Positions 44,057 through 52,062 are shown, counted from the stretch's first letter. The stretch: 64,000 nucleotides of DNA from an uncultured bacterium (GCA_905214105.1 CAJMKK010000006.1:1-64000); one strand, 5' to 3'. Notes: generated by a model from the letters alone, not told the origin. Program-made: numbers and translations.

Positions 44057-44130
44057 GGCGAAGTGGCCAAGTGGTAAGGCAGAGGCCTGCAAAGCCTTTA
44101 CCCCCGGTTCGAATCCGGGCTTCGCCTCCA
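44057..44130 (+). tRNA. tRNA-Cys (GCA)
   Basis: 74 nt with acceptor GGCGAAG/CTTCGCC, anticodon loop CTGCAAA (anticodon GCA), T arm CCCGGTTCGAATCCGGG and encoded CCA at 44128-44130. Confidence 0.95.
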
Positions 44131-44139
44131 GGCAACATC

Positions 44140-44166
44140 CGGGCGCTCCGGCGCCCGTTTTGTTTT
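44140..44166 (+). terminator. Terminator between tRNA-Cys and tRNA-Gly copy 2
   Basis: CGGGCGC and GCGCCCG form a perfect 7-bp stem with loop TCCG, followed by TTTTGTTTT. Confidence 0.75.
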
Positions 44167-44172
44167 ACATAT

Positions 44173-44248
44173 GCGGACATGGCTCAGTTGGTAGAGCACA
44201 ACCTTGCCAAGGTTGGGGTCGCGGGTTCGAGCCCCGTTGTCCGCTCCA
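44173..44248 (+). tRNA. tRNA-Gly (GCC), copy 2
   Basis: 76 nt, identical to copy 1 including the encoded CCA. No promoter of its own was recognised between it and tRNA-Cys. Confidence 0.96.
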
Positions 44249-44256
44249 AACGCAGC

Positions 44257-44286
44257 AGCCCGACTACTACGGTAGCCGGGCTTTTT
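44257..44286 (+). terminator. Terminator after tRNA-Gly copy 2
   Basis: AGCCCG/CGGGCT, extended by CTAC/GGTAG, followed by TTTTT. It closes the tRNA Gly-Cys-Gly unit before the glucosidase gene. Confidence 0.85.
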
Positions 44287-44426
44287 CGTACCCATCGCCT
44301 GGGCTCGAACCCGAGAGGGAGCGAGCGGATTGGGTCGTGGCTGTGGTGTTGTTTGCCGCGAATGTCAGCTTTGGGCGTATTATCGTGGGCATCTCGCAAA
44401 ACCTCGTTGCAAGGGAGGCTCACCCC

Positions 44427-46160
44427 ATGGTTACAGAAAAGACCTCTTCGCGCCCATGGATGTCCGATGCCGCGATCTATCAGATCTACCCGCGCTCGTT
44501 TAAGGATTCGACTGGTTCGGGTCTGGGCGATATCGCGGGCATTACCCAGCAGATGGACTATCTTGAGCGGCTGGGTATCGAGGCCATCTGGCTGAGCCCG
44601 TTTTACCCATCGCCTCTTGTCGATGGCGGCTATGATGTGGCGGACTACTGCGATGTCGACCCACGTCTCGGCTCGCTTGACGACTTCGATGACATGATCG
44701 CTGCGGCTCACGCGCGCGGCATCAAGGTCATTGTCGACATCGTGCCCAACCATTCATCCAACCAGCACCCCTGGTTCAAAGCCGCTCTTGCCGCCGGCCC
44801 CGGATCGCCCGAGCGTGCCCGTTATATCTTCCGCGATGGTCGCGGCGAGCATGGCGAGCTGCCTCCTACCAATTGGAATGCCAACTTTGGCGGCCCCGCC
44901 TGGACGCGTGTTGCGGACGGTCAGTGGTATCTGCACATGTTTACGCCCGAGCAGCCGGACTTTGACTGGTCATGCCCCGAGGTTCACGCGTTCTTTTGCG
45001 ATGTCCTGGCGTTTTGGAGCGATCGAGGCGTCGACGGCTTTCGTATTGATGTGGCGCACGGTCTCGCCAAGGATCTCGACCGCGATGACCTCGACCGGTG
45101 GCATCTCGCCGAGGGCGATGACATGGTTGACGACGGCACCCATCCGCTGTGGGATCGCAACGAGGTCCACGAGATCTATCGCGAGTGGCGCCGCGTGTTC
45201 GACTGCTATAACCCGCCGCGCAGCGCCGTTGCCGAGGCGTGGGTGCTGCCCGAGCGCCAGTATCTCTACGCGCGCCCCAGCGAGCTTGGCCAGACATTCA
45301 ACTTTGAGTTCGCCAAGGCCACTTGGACCTATGATGACATGCACGCTGCAATCGAGGAGGGCTTGAAGGCAGCCATCGAATCCGATTCTGCCTCGACCTG
45401 GGTACTCTCCAACCACGACGTGCCGCGCGTGGCGACGCGCTATGCCCTGCCGCAGATCAAGGCGACGCGCTACCACCAGATTGCGCTCGACTGGCTCTTA
45501 CGCGACGGGTCGTCTTATGACGAGGACCGTGAACTCGGCGAGCGCCGCGCGCGGGCGGCCCTTTTGCTTGAGTTGGCGCTTCCGGGCTCGGCATACGTGT
45601 ATCAGGGTGAGGAGCTCGGCCTTTTTGAGGTGGCTGACATCCCGTGGGCTGCACTCGAAGATCCCACTGCGACCAATACGCACGGACCGAAGCGCGAGAA
45701 GGGGCGCGACGGCTGTCGTGTGCCCCTGCCTTGGGTGGCGGCGGACGATCCCGTGCAGGGCGGATCGTTTGGGTTTTCACCGGCGGACGCCGATGCGGCG
45801 CCCCATCTGCCGCAGCCTGCATGGTTTTCCGATTACGCTGCCGATAGGGAAGAAGCGGACCCGACATCGATGCTTGCGCTCTATCGCGACGCCCTCTGGC
45901 TGCGGCGCAAGCTGCGCAGGTGCGCCAACGATCTTGCGTGGCTCGATCTTGACGGGCGCACCGGCCTTGCGGATGGTGCCGAGGGTGCTGAGGGCGGCGT
46001 CATCGCCTATCGCCGCGACAACGGCTGGGCGTGTGTGACGAACTTCGGCGCAGCGCCCGTGGAACTGCCGCCGGGCAGGGTCCTGCTCACCTCATCACCG
46101 CTTGCAGACGGCAGGCTCGCGCAGGACAGCTCTGCCTGGATCATGCTCGGTGAGATGTAG
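44427..46160 (+). CDS. GH13 alpha-glucosidase (oligo-1,6-glucosidase type)
   Basis: A 577-aa cytoplasmic glycoside hydrolase acting on short alpha-glucosides. The barrel opens with IYQIYPRSFKDSTGSGLGDIAGI. Catalytic residues are the nucleophile Asp208 (DGFRIDVAHG), acid/base Glu270 (AEAWVLPE) and Asp331 (SNHDVPR); region I is DIVPNHSS. A C-terminal beta domain completes the protein. Specificity among alpha-1,4, alpha-1,6 and sucrose substrates is not certain. ATG 44427 follows AAGGGAGG; the frame stays open back through the tRNA genes, but those codons are not protein-coding. No transporter or regulator is adjacent. Confidence 0.92.
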   Translation: MVTEKTSSRPWMSDAAIYQIYPRSFKDSTGSGLGDIAGITQQMDYLERLGIEAIWLSPFYPSPLVDGGYDVADYCDVDPRLGSLDDFDDMIAAAHARGIKVIVDIVPNHSSNQHPWFKAALAAGPGSPERARYIFRDGRGEHGELPPTNWNANFGGPAWTRVADGQWYLHMFTPEQPDFDWSCPEVHAFFCDVLAFWSDRGVDGFRIDVAHGLAKDLDRDDLDRWHLAEGDDMVDDGTHPLWDRNEVHEIYREWRRVFDCYNPPRSAVAEAWVLPERQYLYARPSELGQTFNFEFAKATWTYDDMHAAIEEGLKAAIESDSASTWVLSNHDVPRVATRYALPQIKATRYHQIALDWLLRDGSSYDEDRELGERRARAALLLELALPGSAYVYQGEELGLFEVADIPWAALEDPTATNTHGPKREKGRDGCRVPLPWVAADDPVQGGSFGFSPADADAAPHLPQPAWFSDYAADREEADPTSMLALYRDALWLRRKLRRCANDLAWLDLDGRTGLADGAEGAEGGVIAYRRDNGWACVTNFGAAPVELPPGRVLLTSSPLADGRLAQDSSAWIMLGEM

Positions 46161-46240
46161 AGGCCTCTTGCGGTGAGTTTGCGTTTGCCTGCGCTTTCCG
46201 TGGTGGCTGATGTCTTCGCGAGGTTCACGAGGGCGTCGCA

Positions 46241-46289
46241 AAACTTTTCAAAAAAAGTTCTTGCATAGGATGCGGGCATCACGTAAGAT
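46241..46289 (+). promoter_or_regulatory. tRNA-Gly/Val promoter with upstream A/T palindrome
   Basis: AAACTTTTCAAAAAAAGTT (46241-46259) lies directly before -35 TTGCAT (46261-46266), a 17-bp spacer and -10 TAAGAT (46284-46289). Confidence 0.75.
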
Positions 46290-46301
46290 TAATCCTCGTA
46301 A

Positions 46302-46377
46302 GCGGACATGGCTCAGTTGGTAGAGCACAACCTTGCCAAGGTTGGGGTCGCGGGTTCGAGCCCCGTTGTCCGCTCCA
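46302..46377 (+). tRNA. tRNA-Gly (GCC), copy 3
   Basis: 76 nt, identical to the copies at 43947 and 44173, with encoded CCA. Three bases separate it from tRNA-Val, so both come from one transcript. Confidence 0.96.
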
Positions 46378-46380
46378 TTT

Positions 46381-46455
46381 GGGCGTTTAGCTCAGGGGGA
46401 GAGCGCTTCCCTGACACGGAAGAGGTCAGAAGTTCAAATCTTCTAACGCCCACCA
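46381..46455 (+). tRNA. tRNA-Val (GAC)
   Basis: 75 nt with acceptor GGGCGTT/AACGCCC, anticodon loop CTGACAC (anticodon GAC), T arm AGAAGTTCAAATCTTCT and encoded CCA at 46453-46455. Confidence 0.95.
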
Positions 46456-46463
46456 AATGTTCG

Positions 46464-46500
46464 CAGCTCAGAGGCTATGTCCTCTGGGCTGTTTTGTTTT
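46464..46500 (+). terminator. Terminator after tRNA-Val
   Basis: CAGCTCAGAGG pairs with CCTCTGGGCTG, followed by TTTTGTTTT. Confidence 0.8.
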
Positions 46501-47088
46501 GCTACCAAGCACGCCGCCAAATAAGCCACCAAATATTGATCCAAGGTCCGTACGCGATGGTCTTCGCATCCCGTAGAGGTGCCGGCAGATTGCATACGTC
46601 CTGGCCGATCGTGACCGCAACATGTTGGTCAAGCATAATCTTTTGGATTCTTTTGGCGTGAGCGGCTTGGTTTTGGTAGGATTTGTCAGCGGCTTGACTA
46701 AGGGGGTTTTATAACTGCCATGCAGGTAGCCGTGTTGGTAACGTTTTACCGACTTGCCAAGAACCCCTCATAATTAATGCGTCTGCAAAATGACCAATTG
46801 CTTTGACCTGCTGAAACACTATATGTTGTGTTTGAACTAAAAAAAGAATACAGGATATAGATGCGTCTTTGTCGTATGATAGATGGCAGACAGAGAACGA
46901 AGACCTTATTCGTCCCATTTGGACACGCCTTTGAGCCGCTTGATCGGCCGCGAGGATTGTCCGCATGAGGACTTATGGTTTATCGAGAACACAGATTGCG
47001 CGACGGCGCCGCAAGACAGGGGCAAGCCCTGCCGGGCATCGTTTGGCTCTGAAGCGCAATGAGGCTACGACGCGAAAGAGGCAAGAGG
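46501..47088 (+). other. Geneless leader region of nrdD
   Basis: 588 bp without a convincing gene; the open frames in it lack ribosome sites and cross regulatory sequence. It holds a NrdR-like box at 46816-46831 and an inverted AAAACGTT motif at 46740-46747 within GGTAACGTTTTACC. The last 150 bp before nrdD are GC-rich and may be a long 5' leader. No tRNA fragment or integrase was found beside tRNA-Val. Confidence 0.5.
46816..46831. promoter_or_regulatory. NrdR box upstream of nrdD
   Basis: ACACTATATGTTGTGT matches the NrdR consensus ACACWATATATWGTGT at all but one position. It lies 258 bp upstream of nrdD. A TTGACC at 46803-46808 could be a -35, placing the box over the promoter. A second, poorer half-like site at 46850-46865 is 34 bp away centre to centre. 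NrdR is the ATP/dATP-sensing repressor of ribonucleotide reductase genes. Confidence 0.6.
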
Positions 47089-49311
47089 ATGAAGATCATC
47101 AAGCGCAGCGGCACCGAGGTTGTCTTTGACATCGATAAGATCGTCAATGCCATCCGCGCCGCCAACTTGGAGGTCGAGGAGAGCTCTCGTCTAACCGACC
47201 GCCAGGTGGTTTATGCGGCGCAAAACGTCGCCGAGGCATGCGAGAACGCGGGCCACACCGTGTCGGTCGAGGAGATTCAGGATCTGGTCGAGGACGAGAT
47301 CATGCGTCTCGACTGCTACGAGGTTGCCCGCCACTACATCATCTATCGCTATGTTCAGAGCCTGAAGCGCCAGAAGAACACGACCGACGACAAGATTCTG
47401 TCGCTGATCGAGTGCAACAACGAAGAGGTCAAGCAGGAGAACTCCAACAAGAACCCGACCGTCAATTCCGTTCAGCGTGACTACATGGCCGGCGAGATCT
47501 CCAAGGACCTGACTCAGCGTGTGCTGCTGCCCCAAGAGATCGTGGATGCCCATAATGAGGGCCTGATTCATTTCCACGATTCGGATTACTTTGCCCAGCA
47601 CATGCACAACTGCGATCTGGTGAACCTGGAGGACATGCTCCAGAACGGCACTGTTATCTCGGGTACGCTGATTGAGAAGCCGCACAGCTTCTCGACCGCC
47701 TGCAACATCGCGACGCAGATCATCGCTCAGGTTGCTTCCTCCCAGTACGGTGGCCAGTCGATTTCGCTGACCCATCTTGCCCCGTTCGTCGAGGTGAGCC
47801 GTCAAAAGATTCGCGGCGAGGTCGCCCGCGAGCTCGAGGAGCTCGGCGTTTCCGCATCTCCCGAAAAGGTCCGCGAGGTTGTTGAGGACCGCCTGCGTGA
47901 CGAGATTCGTCGCGGCGTCCAGACGATCCAGTATCAGGTCGTGACGCTTATGACCACGAACGGCCAGGCGCCGTTCGTGACGGTCTTTATGTATCTTAAC
48001 GAGGCCCGTACGCCTCAGGAGAAGCACGACCTTGCCATGATCGTGGAGGAGACGCTTCGCCAGCGCTACGAGGGCGTTAAGAACGAGGCCGGCGTGTGGA
48101 TTACCCCGGCATTCCCCAAGCTCATCTATGTACTCGAGGACGATAACGTTCACGAGAATTCCCCGTACTTCTACCTGACCCAGCTGGCCGCTAAGTGCAC
48201 CGCCAAGCGCATGGTGCCCGACTATATCTCTGAGAAGAAGATGCGCGAGCTCAAGCTGTCTAAGGGCGAGACCGCCGGCAACGGCGATTGCTATACCTGC
48301 ATGGGCTGCCGCAGCTTCCTGACGCCCGATCGCTCCGGTAACGGATTTAACAACGTGGCCAACGCGCTGAATTATGACCCGAACAAGCCCAAGTACTACG
48401 GTCGCTTTAACCAGGGCGTTGTGACCATCAACCTGCCTGATGTCGCACTGAGCTCGCATCAGGATATGGACAAGTTCTGGAAGATCTTCGATGAGCGCCT
48501 TGAGCTGTGCCACCGTGCCCTGCTGTGCCGTCATGAGCGCCTGATGGGTACGCTTTCGGATGCCGCACCGATTCTTTGGCAGTACGGTGCCCTCGCCCGC
48601 CTGAAGAAGGGCGAGACAATCGACAAGCTGCTCGTGGGCGGATACTCCACCATCAGCCTGGGCTATGCCGGCCTGTATGAGTGCGTCAAGTACATGACGG
48701 GCCACAGCCACACCGAGAAGGAGGGCACGCCCTTTGCCATGGCCGTCATGCAGCGCATGAACGACAAGTGCGCGGAGTGGAAGGCCGAAAGCGATATTGA
48801 CTTCTCGCTGTACGGTACCCCGCTTGAGTCGACGACCTACAAGTTCGCCAAGTGCCTGCAGCGTCGTTTTGGCATCATCCCGGGCGTGACGGACAAGGGC
48901 TACATCACCAACAGCTACCACGTCCACGTGTCCGAGGAGATCGACGCATTCGACAAGCTCAAGTTCGAGGGTATGTTCCAGCAACTTTCGCCGGGCGGTG
49001 CCATCTCCTACGTCGAGGTTCCCAACATGCAGGACAACCTCAAGGCTGTCATCCGCGTGATGCAGTACATCTACGACAACATCATGTACGCCGAGCTCAA
49101 CACCAAGAGCGATTATTGCCAGGTGTGCGGTTACGACGGCGAGATCAAGATTGTCGAGGATGACGGCAAGCTGGTGTGGGAGTGCCCCAATTGCGGCAAC
49201 CGCGATCAGGAGAAGATGAACGTCGCCCGCCGTACGTGTGGCTACATCGGTACCCAGTTCTGGAACCAGGGTCGAACCGAGGAGATCCGCGACCGCGTGC
49301 TGCATCTCTAA
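47089..49311 (+). CDS. nrdD: Anaerobic ribonucleoside-triphosphate reductase
   Basis: A 740-aa class III reductase that makes dNTPs without oxygen, using a glycyl radical installed by NrdG. An ATP-cone regulatory domain covers about residues 1-95 (MKIIKRSGTEVVFDIDKIVNAI). The catalytic barrel follows (HDSDYFAQHMHNCDLVNLEDML), then the zinc ribbon (CQVCGYDG and CPNCGNRD). The radical site is Gly718 in RRTCGYIGTQFW. The length is typical. ATG 47089 follows GCAAGAGG. Its presence implies anaerobic growth; nrdG follows after a 426-bp gap containing two large inverted repeats. Confidence 0.97.
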   Translation: MKIIKRSGTEVVFDIDKIVNAIRAANLEVEESSRLTDRQVVYAAQNVAEACENAGHTVSVEEIQDLVEDEIMRLDCYEVARHYIIYRYVQSLKRQKNTTDDKILSLIECNNEEVKQENSNKNPTVNSVQRDYMAGEISKDLTQRVLLPQEIVDAHNEGLIHFHDSDYFAQHMHNCDLVNLEDMLQNGTVISGTLIEKPHSFSTACNIATQIIAQVASSQYGGQSISLTHLAPFVEVSRQKIRGEVARELEELGVSASPEKVREVVEDRLRDEIRRGVQTIQYQVVTLMTTNGQAPFVTVFMYLNEARTPQEKHDLAMIVEETLRQRYEGVKNEAGVWITPAFPKLIYVLEDDNVHENSPYFYLTQLAAKCTAKRMVPDYISEKKMRELKLSKGETAGNGDCYTCMGCRSFLTPDRSGNGFNNVANALNYDPNKPKYYGRFNQGVVTINLPDVALSSHQDMDKFWKIFDERLELCHRALLCRHERLMGTLSDAAPILWQYGALARLKKGETIDKLLVGGYSTISLGYAGLYECVKYMTGHSHTEKEGTPFAMAVMQRMNDKCAEWKAESDIDFSLYGTPLESTTYKFAKCLQRRFGIIPGVTDKGYITNSYHVHVSEEIDAFDKLKFEGMFQQLSPGGAISYVEVPNMQDNLKAVIRVMQYIYDNIMYAELNTKSDYCQVCGYDGEIKIVEDDGKLVWECPNCGNRDQEKMNVARRTCGYIGTQFWNQGRTEEIRDRVLHL

Positions 49312-49322
49312 TAGTCATCCCA

Positions 49323-49460
49323 GGCCGCCCCGTAGCGAGGCCCCGGACCTTTACTCGCTATTTCGGACAGTCCTGGCTCACGACGGAGGCGCCACTGGCG
49401 CCTCCTGTTCGTGCGGAACTCATATCGAGCAAAGGTCCGGGGCCTCGCTACGGGGCGGCC
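49323..49460. repeat. Long inverted repeat 3 (30-bp perfect arms)
   Basis: Arms 49323-49352 and 49431-49460 are perfectly complementary over 30 bp. A central perfect 9-bp hairpin (GGAGGCGCC at 49385-49393, GGCGCCTCC at 49397-49405) is flanked by a CACGA/TCGTG pair. It starts 12 bp after the nrdD stop and is specific to this locus within the window. Confidence 0.87.
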
Positions 49461-49637
49461 AAGTTGACGTAGCTGAGATGCAGTATGCGGTCTGCTCACT
49501 CCTCGAAGTTCTTAGCGGAAATAATTCGAGCTGCAGCTGCGATTTGCTTGCGATAGCGGTTGAGCTGCAACAAAGTTTTTATTAGACCTCGAACCCTATA
49601 CTCGATGTTCGCTTCGTTCACCGAGTATCGCTCGCGA

Positions 49638-49723
49638 GGGGTCTGGAGCATATCGTCCCGCCCGCAGTTTCGCAGGCCGAAGGCCGAGAATGTTTGAGGA
49701 CGGGATGATATGCTCCAGACCCC
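49638..49723. repeat. Long inverted repeat 4 (23-bp arms) before nrdG
   Basis: Arms 49638-49660 and 49701-49723 pair over 23 bp with one G-A mismatch that would be a G-U pair in RNA. The spacer holds a small GGCC-GAA-GGCC hairpin. An imperfect hairpin (ATACTCG/CGAGTAT) lies just upstream at about 49582-49640. The right arm ends 14 bp before the nrdG start, next to its AGGAAGG ribosome site, so folding could affect nrdG translation. Confidence 0.78.
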
Positions 49724-49737
49724 CAGGAAGGTTACTT

Positions 49738-50319
49738 ATGAACTACGCGAACATTAAGTATTTCGACATTGCTGATGGGGAAGGTGTTCGTACTTCTCTG
49801 TTTGTGAGCGGGTGCCGTCGTGGGTGCAAGAACTGCTTTAACTCTGTCGCGTGGGACTTTGCTGCGGGCAAGCCGTTCGATCGTGCCGTCGAGGACAAAA
49901 TCATCGAGAGTCTCGATCATCCCTTTATTGATGGCCTGACGATTCTGGGCGGGGAGCCCATGGAACCCGAGAACCAGGCGGGGCTCGTTGATTTCATTGA
50001 GCGTGTTCGCGCGGCCTATCCAGTGGGGTCGGGGAAGACTATTTGGTGCTTTACTGGCGACGTACTCGAGGAGCTTATGCCGAGCGGCCGTCATCATACC
50101 GAAGTGACGGACCGTATCCTTGCCTGCCTCGATATGTTGGTGGACGGCCCGTTCGTTCAAGACCTGTACGATATCTCCTTGCGTTTTAGGGGTTCGAGTA
50201 ATCAGCGGGTGATCGACATGAACGCCACGCGCGCTCGTGCCGCGCGCGAGGGCGTTGCGCTTTGCGACGCTGTGGAGCTTTGGCGAGACGATCCGGTCTA
50301 TTCGACCCATACTATGTAG
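49738..50319 (+). CDS. nrdG: Anaerobic ribonucleotide reductase activating protein
   Basis: A 193-aa radical SAM enzyme that generates the glycyl radical on NrdD. The cluster motif CRRGCKNC (CxxxCxxC) lies near residue 26-33, and ILGGEPMEPEN is the conserved SAM-binding segment. ATG 49738 follows AGGAAGG; an upstream in-frame start at 49690 falls inside the inverted repeat and is unlikely. Expected to be coexpressed with nrdD despite the long gap. Confidence 0.94.
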   Translation: MNYANIKYFDIADGEGVRTSLFVSGCRRGCKNCFNSVAWDFAAGKPFDRAVEDKIIESLDHPFIDGLTILGGEPMEPENQAGLVDFIERVRAAYPVGSGKTIWCFTGDVLEELMPSGRHHTEVTDRILACLDMLVDGPFVQDLYDISLRFRGSSNQRVIDMNATRARAAREGVALCDAVELWRDDPVYSTHTM

Positions 50320-50385
50320 CTTGTGGCCGATGCCGGAGGGCGTGGTACCATAGCGCGAACGCAAAATCGGAAGAGTGAGGCCTAG

Positions 50386-50943
50386 ATGGTCGATCAGGAA
50401 AAAGTTGAGACCGCCATAAAGCTGTTGCTTGAGGGCATAGGCGAGGACCCAACTCGTGAGGGCCTGCTGGAGACGCCGGCACGCGTCGCCCGTATGTATG
50501 GCGAGATTGCCGGCGGCATGGACCAGAGCGCTGAGGAGCACCTGTCCAAAACTTTTGCCGTCGCTTCGAATGATTTAGTTATCGAGCGCGACATCACGTT
50601 TTACTCGCTGTGCGAGCACCATCTGCTGCCGTTTTATGGCAAGGCTGCGATCGGCTATATCCCTAACGGCCGCGTGGCGGGTCTGTCTAAGCTTGCTCGC
50701 ACGGTTGAGGTCTATGCCCGTCGTCTGCAGCTGCAGGAGCAGCTGTGTACACAGGTTGCCGATGCCCTCATGGAATATCTTGCCCCCCAAGGGGCAATCG
50801 TGCTGATGGAAGCCGAGCATATGTGCATGACCATGCGCGGCGTGCAAAAGCCCGGTACCAAGACCGTAACGCTTGCTCGTCGCGGTGTCTTTGAGACCGA
50901 TCCGTCGCTCGAGGAGCGATTCTTTAGGATGCTGGGCCGCTAA
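50386..50943 (+). CDS. folE: GTP cyclohydrolase I
   Basis: A 185-aa enzyme that converts GTP to dihydroneopterin triphosphate, the entry to folate synthesis. The zinc ligands are seen in [10 protein letters not shown] (Cys, His) and [10 protein letters not shown] (Cys); [20 protein letters not shown] is the N-terminal signature. The length is normal. It is followed 2 bp later by an HD-domain gene and then folB, so a small folate operon is likely. folP and folK are not in this window. Confidence 0.96.
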   Translation: MVDQEKVETAIKLLLEGIGEDPTREGLLETPARVARMYGEIAGGMDQSAEEHLSKTFAVASNDLVIERDITFYSLCEHHLLPFYGKAAIGYIPNGRVAGLSKLARTVEVYARRLQLQEQLCTQVADALMEYLAPQGAIVLMEAEHMCMTMRGVQKPGTKTVTLARRGVFETDPSLEERFFRMLGR

Positions 50944-50945
50944 CC

Positions 50946-51527
50946 ATGAGAGTCGTCAACGACTTTGCATCGAAGACCGATGAAGGAACGTCGCGTCGCG
51001 GCTTTATGGCTTCGGGCCTGGCTCCCTTTGGTGCCATGCCTCGCATTGATTACATCTGTGCCAACGGACTGTTCCGGCGGCATCTGGGAAACATTGCGCA
51101 GTTGGAATCGGGGCGCATCTTTTGCCGCCACGGTATCGACCATCTGCTGGATGTCGCCCGTATTATGTGGATCAAGAATCTCGAGGAAGAGCTCAAATTT
51201 GACCGCGAGGTCATCTATGCCACGGCACTTCTTCACGATATCGGCAAAGATGAACAGTATGAATCGGGTATATCCCATGATGTTGCAAGCGAACGCGTCG
51301 CTGATGCGATTCTCGGCGGCATGCCCGAAGACGTGGCGTTTGAGCCGGCAGATGCCGCAGCCATTAAGACGGCCATCCTGGGCCATCGAAAGCTGCGTGT
51401 GAACAGCCAGCCGCTTGAGCGTCTGCTCTATGCAGCCGACAAAGCGTCGCGCGCCTGCTTTGCATGCCCCGCGCGCAATGCCTGCAACTGGAGCGATGAT
51501 AAAAAGAACCTGTCGATTCGCGTGTAG
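50946..51527 (+). CDS. HD-domain protein in the folate cluster
   Basis: A 193-aa protein with an HD phosphohydrolase domain: CRHGIDHLLDVARIMW supplies the first His, ALLHDIGKDE the HD pair, and an Asp follows near AADKASR. A C-terminal cysteine cluster (CFACPARNACNW) could bind a metal or Fe-S cluster. The substrate is unknown. Location between folE and folB raises the possibility of a missing phosphatase or pterin-phosphate step (inference). ATG 50946 is 2 bp after the folE stop. It could also be a nucleotide phosphohydrolase or a tRNA-related HD enzyme. Confidence 0.78.
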   Translation: MRVVNDFASKTDEGTSRRGFMASGLAPFGAMPRIDYICANGLFRRHLGNIAQLESGRIFCRHGIDHLLDVARIMWIKNLEEELKFDREVIYATALLHDIGKDEQYESGISHDVASERVADAILGGMPEDVAFEPADAAAIKTAILGHRKLRVNSQPLERLLYAADKASRACFACPARNACNWSDDKKNLSIRV

Positions 51528-51570
51528 TCGGTATGCGCGGTCGGGGTTCTGAACGAAGGAGACGATCGCG

Positions 51571-52056
51571 ATGACTAACAAAAAGCTGCCCGAGAATGCA
51601 ACCAAGACCGAGGGTGCCGAGCTCGCCCGTCGTGGCAGGGGCGAGATTTCCGCCGCAACGGCGGTGCCTCACGTGAGCTATGACGATCTGCGCCATGCCG
51701 ACCGCATTACTATCGACGGTCTCGAGGTCTTTGCCAACCACGGCGTGTATCCCGAGGAGAACGCCCTGGGGCAGAAGTTTGTCGTGTCCTTGGTGCTCTA
51801 TGTCGACCTGCGCGCGGCGGGGGAGCACGACAACCTGGATGCCTCGATTGATTACGGCTCGGTGTGCCACGATGTCGACGGCTATCTGCGCGAGCACACG
51901 TTTAAGCTCATCGAGGCTGCAGCCGAGGGCGTGGCCCAGATGCTGCTACGTCGTTACCCCTTGCTGCTTGGCGTGCGTGTTAAGCTCGATAAGCCTTGGG
52001 CGCCCGTCGGTCTTCCCCTGGCAAGCTGCGGCGTCGAGATCGAGCGCGTGCGCTAG
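51571..52056 (+). CDS. folB: Dihydroneopterin aldolase
   Basis: A 161-aa enzyme cleaving dihydroneopterin to 6-hydroxymethyl-dihydropterin and glycolaldehyde. From about residue 45 the typical FolB domain is seen: ITIDGLEVFANHGVYPEEN with the catalytic Glu, ASIDYGSVCHDV and VRVKLDKPWAP with the catalytic Lys. The first ~44 residues are an unusual polar extension. ATG 51571 follows GAAGGAGACG; a later start without the extension is possible but no internal ATG sits suitably. Confidence 0.9.
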   Translation: MTNKKLPENATKTEGAELARRGRGEISAATAVPHVSYDDLRHADRITIDGLEVFANHGVYPEENALGQKFVVSLVLYVDLRAAGEHDNLDASIDYGSVCHDVDGYLREHTFKLIEAAAEGVAQMLLRRYPLLLGVRVKLDKPWAPVGLPLASCGVEIERVR

Positions 52057-52062
52057 CCGACG

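Noticed and set aside
43953-44426. Long open frame running through the tRNA genes into the GH13 gene
   Set aside because: The frame is open only because tRNA sequences lack stops there. The GH13 fold begins at 44427 with its own AAGGGAGG site, and the upstream residues are translated tRNA.
46850-46865. Second NrdR box
   Set aside because: ACAGGATATAGATGCG keeps only part of the consensus and sits 34 bp away centre to centre, slightly off the usual helical spacing. It is mentioned but not called as a feature.
46456-47088. Integrated element at tRNA-Val
   Set aside because: There is no integrase gene, no repeated tRNA 3' end and no phage-like genes. The region looks like a nrdD leader.
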